From Acheta domesticus (taxonomy: Eukaryota > Arthropoda > Insecta > Orthoptera > Gryllidae), in contig JAHLJT010009436.1 in NCBI GenBank assembly GCA_031308135.1, positions 223,172,899-223,236,898 of the forward strand: a DNA stretch of 64,000 nucleotides, read 5' to 3'. Under the pieces are notes generated by a model that made no database searches, was not told the DNA's origin, and saw only the letters and a list, made by a program, of their open reading frames with translations. Of the stretch, positions 62,300 through 64,000 are shown in pieces (positions within the stretch are counted from its first letter, which is position 1; each line of letters opens with the position of its first letter). The position numbers and the translations under genes were made by a program.

Positions 62300-63000
62300 C
62301 TAAGGGTGCTAAAACAGCACGTACTTTCATGCAAAATTACGCGAGAAGTATTCAGATTTTTAAAAAATCGTGCATGACCTTATTTCAAAACATATCCTTA
62401 AGGAACAGATTTCATTAAGGGAAAAACCTCTTTCATTAAAATTGTAGTTGCAGGAATATGCCGAAAAAATTTTGAATGTTTGCAATTTTCGAAAAATTAG
62501 TTTTCAACAAAAGTGAGAGTTGCTTCATTCTCTTAAACATCCTTCACAACATCCAACAAATTTTAATCAAAATCTGTGAAGCCTCTTTTTTTAATTTTGA
62601 AAATATCCTAAGGGCTTCATGTAAAGTTCCCCCAAAATTAAAATATTGGTTTCAAATTCAATGAGCCGTGACATCAACCAAATAGGTTGGGGAAAATCAA
62701 TTTTGGAGAAAATTGGCAGAACGGTTTAGCCACAAGCATTGTTCATGGACAGACATACAAATGGATGGAGGGGCAGACAGTCAGACATTTTGCCGTCATT
62801 TGATTTTTCGGTATCAAGGACCCACAAAACTTGGATTCTGGCTACACCATGTGTTGGAGAATTTTTTTCTAAATTTAGCAACTGGATTTATCCGCTTTTT
62901 CGTTCCCAGGGCCCGCTAATAAGAGCTTTTCTACCGAAAATTCTCCGTTTTATCGCGCAGCATTACATAACTTTCTCTCTACTTATCAGCAAGAAAGTAA
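62300..63000 (+). repeat. Family R copy, short subfamily, well preserved
   Basis: It starts GGGTGCTAAAACAGCACGTA (with ACTTTC) and runs through GGAACAGATTTCATTAAGGG, CTTCATGTAAAGTTCCCCC, GACATCAACCAAATAGG, GGACAGACATACAAATGG and GCAACTGGATTTATCCGC, and ends GCAAGAAAGTAAAA. About 700 bp, and the best copy of the short form. Confidence 0.7.
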
Positions 63001-63411
63001 AAGGCGAGCAAAGTGGGCGTAACCGCAATGGGTGAGCGGGGCGGAAGGAGCAGGCAGAGAGGAAGGCAGCGGGCGAAACAGTATGAGCGAAAGGAGAGGA
63101 TCGAGCAGATGGAGCAACAGGAGGGGGCGGTGTGAAACTGTAAACCGGGCCGAAGGAATAGGCGTAGACAGTCCAGGGTGAAGCCCAGGGAGCGTAGATC
63201 TGATAGAAGAATTTCTCAATTTAGATTCATTCAATTTTAAATGTATACAATTAATATTGTAGTTACTGCCTCTTATTTCAAAATAACTTCCATTGTGTAT
63301 CTCCATATGCTTGCTGGCGTGATACAAAACCAAATCAATTGGTTTTATGAATTTTGATTGTCGGTCTGTTCCCCTATCAATCTGTTGATCGATATAGTAT
63401 AGATGTCTCAA

Positions 63412-63906
63412 CTAGCCGCCTTTGGGGCAAATTTTCTGAAGCCAGTTTGAGGCTAATTCCTCTCTTGTCCATCGGTTTGGGTCACGGTGTAAGATAACAT
63501 CTTAAACTATGGCTTTTACACAGTTTTACAAAACATTTCCTACCCATTTTTGTAACTGTTCGTTCTAGACTTTACCAATTCCACCGCGAAACGACAAATC
63601 ACTGACTTGAAATTAGAAATCAGCTGGCCACAGAGCTGTCGAATGGCTCACGACCAATCACGACCTTGCCCAAATTACACTCAAAGATCGCGGCGCTTAT
63701 ATGCGAGAACGGTAAGAACTAGCCTGGCATAAGCTTCAGTTTTCGACTGGTAGTGAACACACCTGTATACCTTACACCGTGATCACGACCTTGCCCAAAT
63801 GAGACCCAAAGATTGCAGCACTTATATGCGAGAACTGTGAGAACTAGCCTCACATAAGCTTCAGTTTTAGACTGAGAGTGAACACACCTATATATCTTAC
63901 ACCGTG
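63412..63906. repeat. Repeat with 125-bp tandem dimer and CACGGTGTAAG ends
   Basis: 63412-63471 is the inverse match of 897-957. TCACGGTGTAAG at 63482-63493 faces CTTACACCGTGA at 63771-63782, giving inverted ends around about 300 bp. A 125-bp unit is then tandemly repeated (63657-63781 and 63782-63906, about 85-90 percent identical). It may be a TIR element with a duplicated 3' subrepeat. Confidence 0.65.
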
Positions 63907-64000
63907 GTACTAATCCTGTGTACGCGTTTTTTTTTCGATTTCCCCCCCCCCTCCAATTGCCCTGGAGGGGCGGGAATTTATTCAATAACGGGCATACATT

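Overview
This window is nuclear DNA of an arthropod, very probably an insect. It is AT-rich, introns are large, and interspersed repeats are dense. No bacterial, phage or organellar genes are visible. The only protein-coding gene I recognise is on the + strand: the first two coding exons of a PLP-dependent phospho-lyase of the ETNPPL/PHYKPL (AGXT2-like) family. Exon 1 (7137-7198) lies in a CpG-rich promoter with a TATA box and an initiator 30 bp apart. Exon 2 (34280-34398) follows a 27-kb first intron. The rest of the gene is beyond the right edge, so everything after 34398 appears to be intron 2 of this gene, or that intron plus nested material. The species is not determined; the intron size and repeat load suggest a large-genome insect.

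Most of the remaining sequence is transposable elements. SINE-A is a ~555-bp tRNA-derived SINE with about 14 copies or fragments. Two full copies have clean 11-13 bp target-site duplications, and in two places one SINE-A sits inside an older one. SINE-B is a short tRNA-derived SINE with an A-rich tail (three copies, one with a 12-bp duplication). SINE-C (31623-31953) shares its 3' end with a 5'-truncated LINE at about 49731-52490, whose reverse transcriptase frame is broken by only two stop codons. Two more degraded LINE pieces lie at 42389-42706 and 45350-45738. Family D (~185 bp, three very similar copies) ends in a hairpin plus (AAAT)n. Family R is an old AT-rich family with about 15 pieces, nearly all in + orientation, with short inverted ends around ACTTTCTCGTATA.

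DNA transposons and foldback structures include a 681-bp hAT-like element with a perfect 8-bp duplication (56408-57088), a 445-bp non-autonomous Helitron (58042-58486), a 399-bp long-TIR element with TA ends (33108-33506), a 229-bp TIR element inside a SINE-A (46573-46801) followed by a recent 401-bp tandem duplication, a foldback pair at 19404-20127 and a 96-nt hairpin at 9857-9952.

Three GC/CpG-rich patches inside the introns are candidate regulatory DNA: 21290-21480 (three CACGTG boxes in 27 bp), 40080-40640 (a consensus CRE) and 48880-49340 (a CpG island). A short ORF with a signal-peptide-like start (32066-32218) and a 52-nt possible alternative exon (36389-36440) are the most gene-like unexplained signals. 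I found no new multi-gene system; the novelty is in uncharacterised repeat families and candidate intronic regulatory elements.
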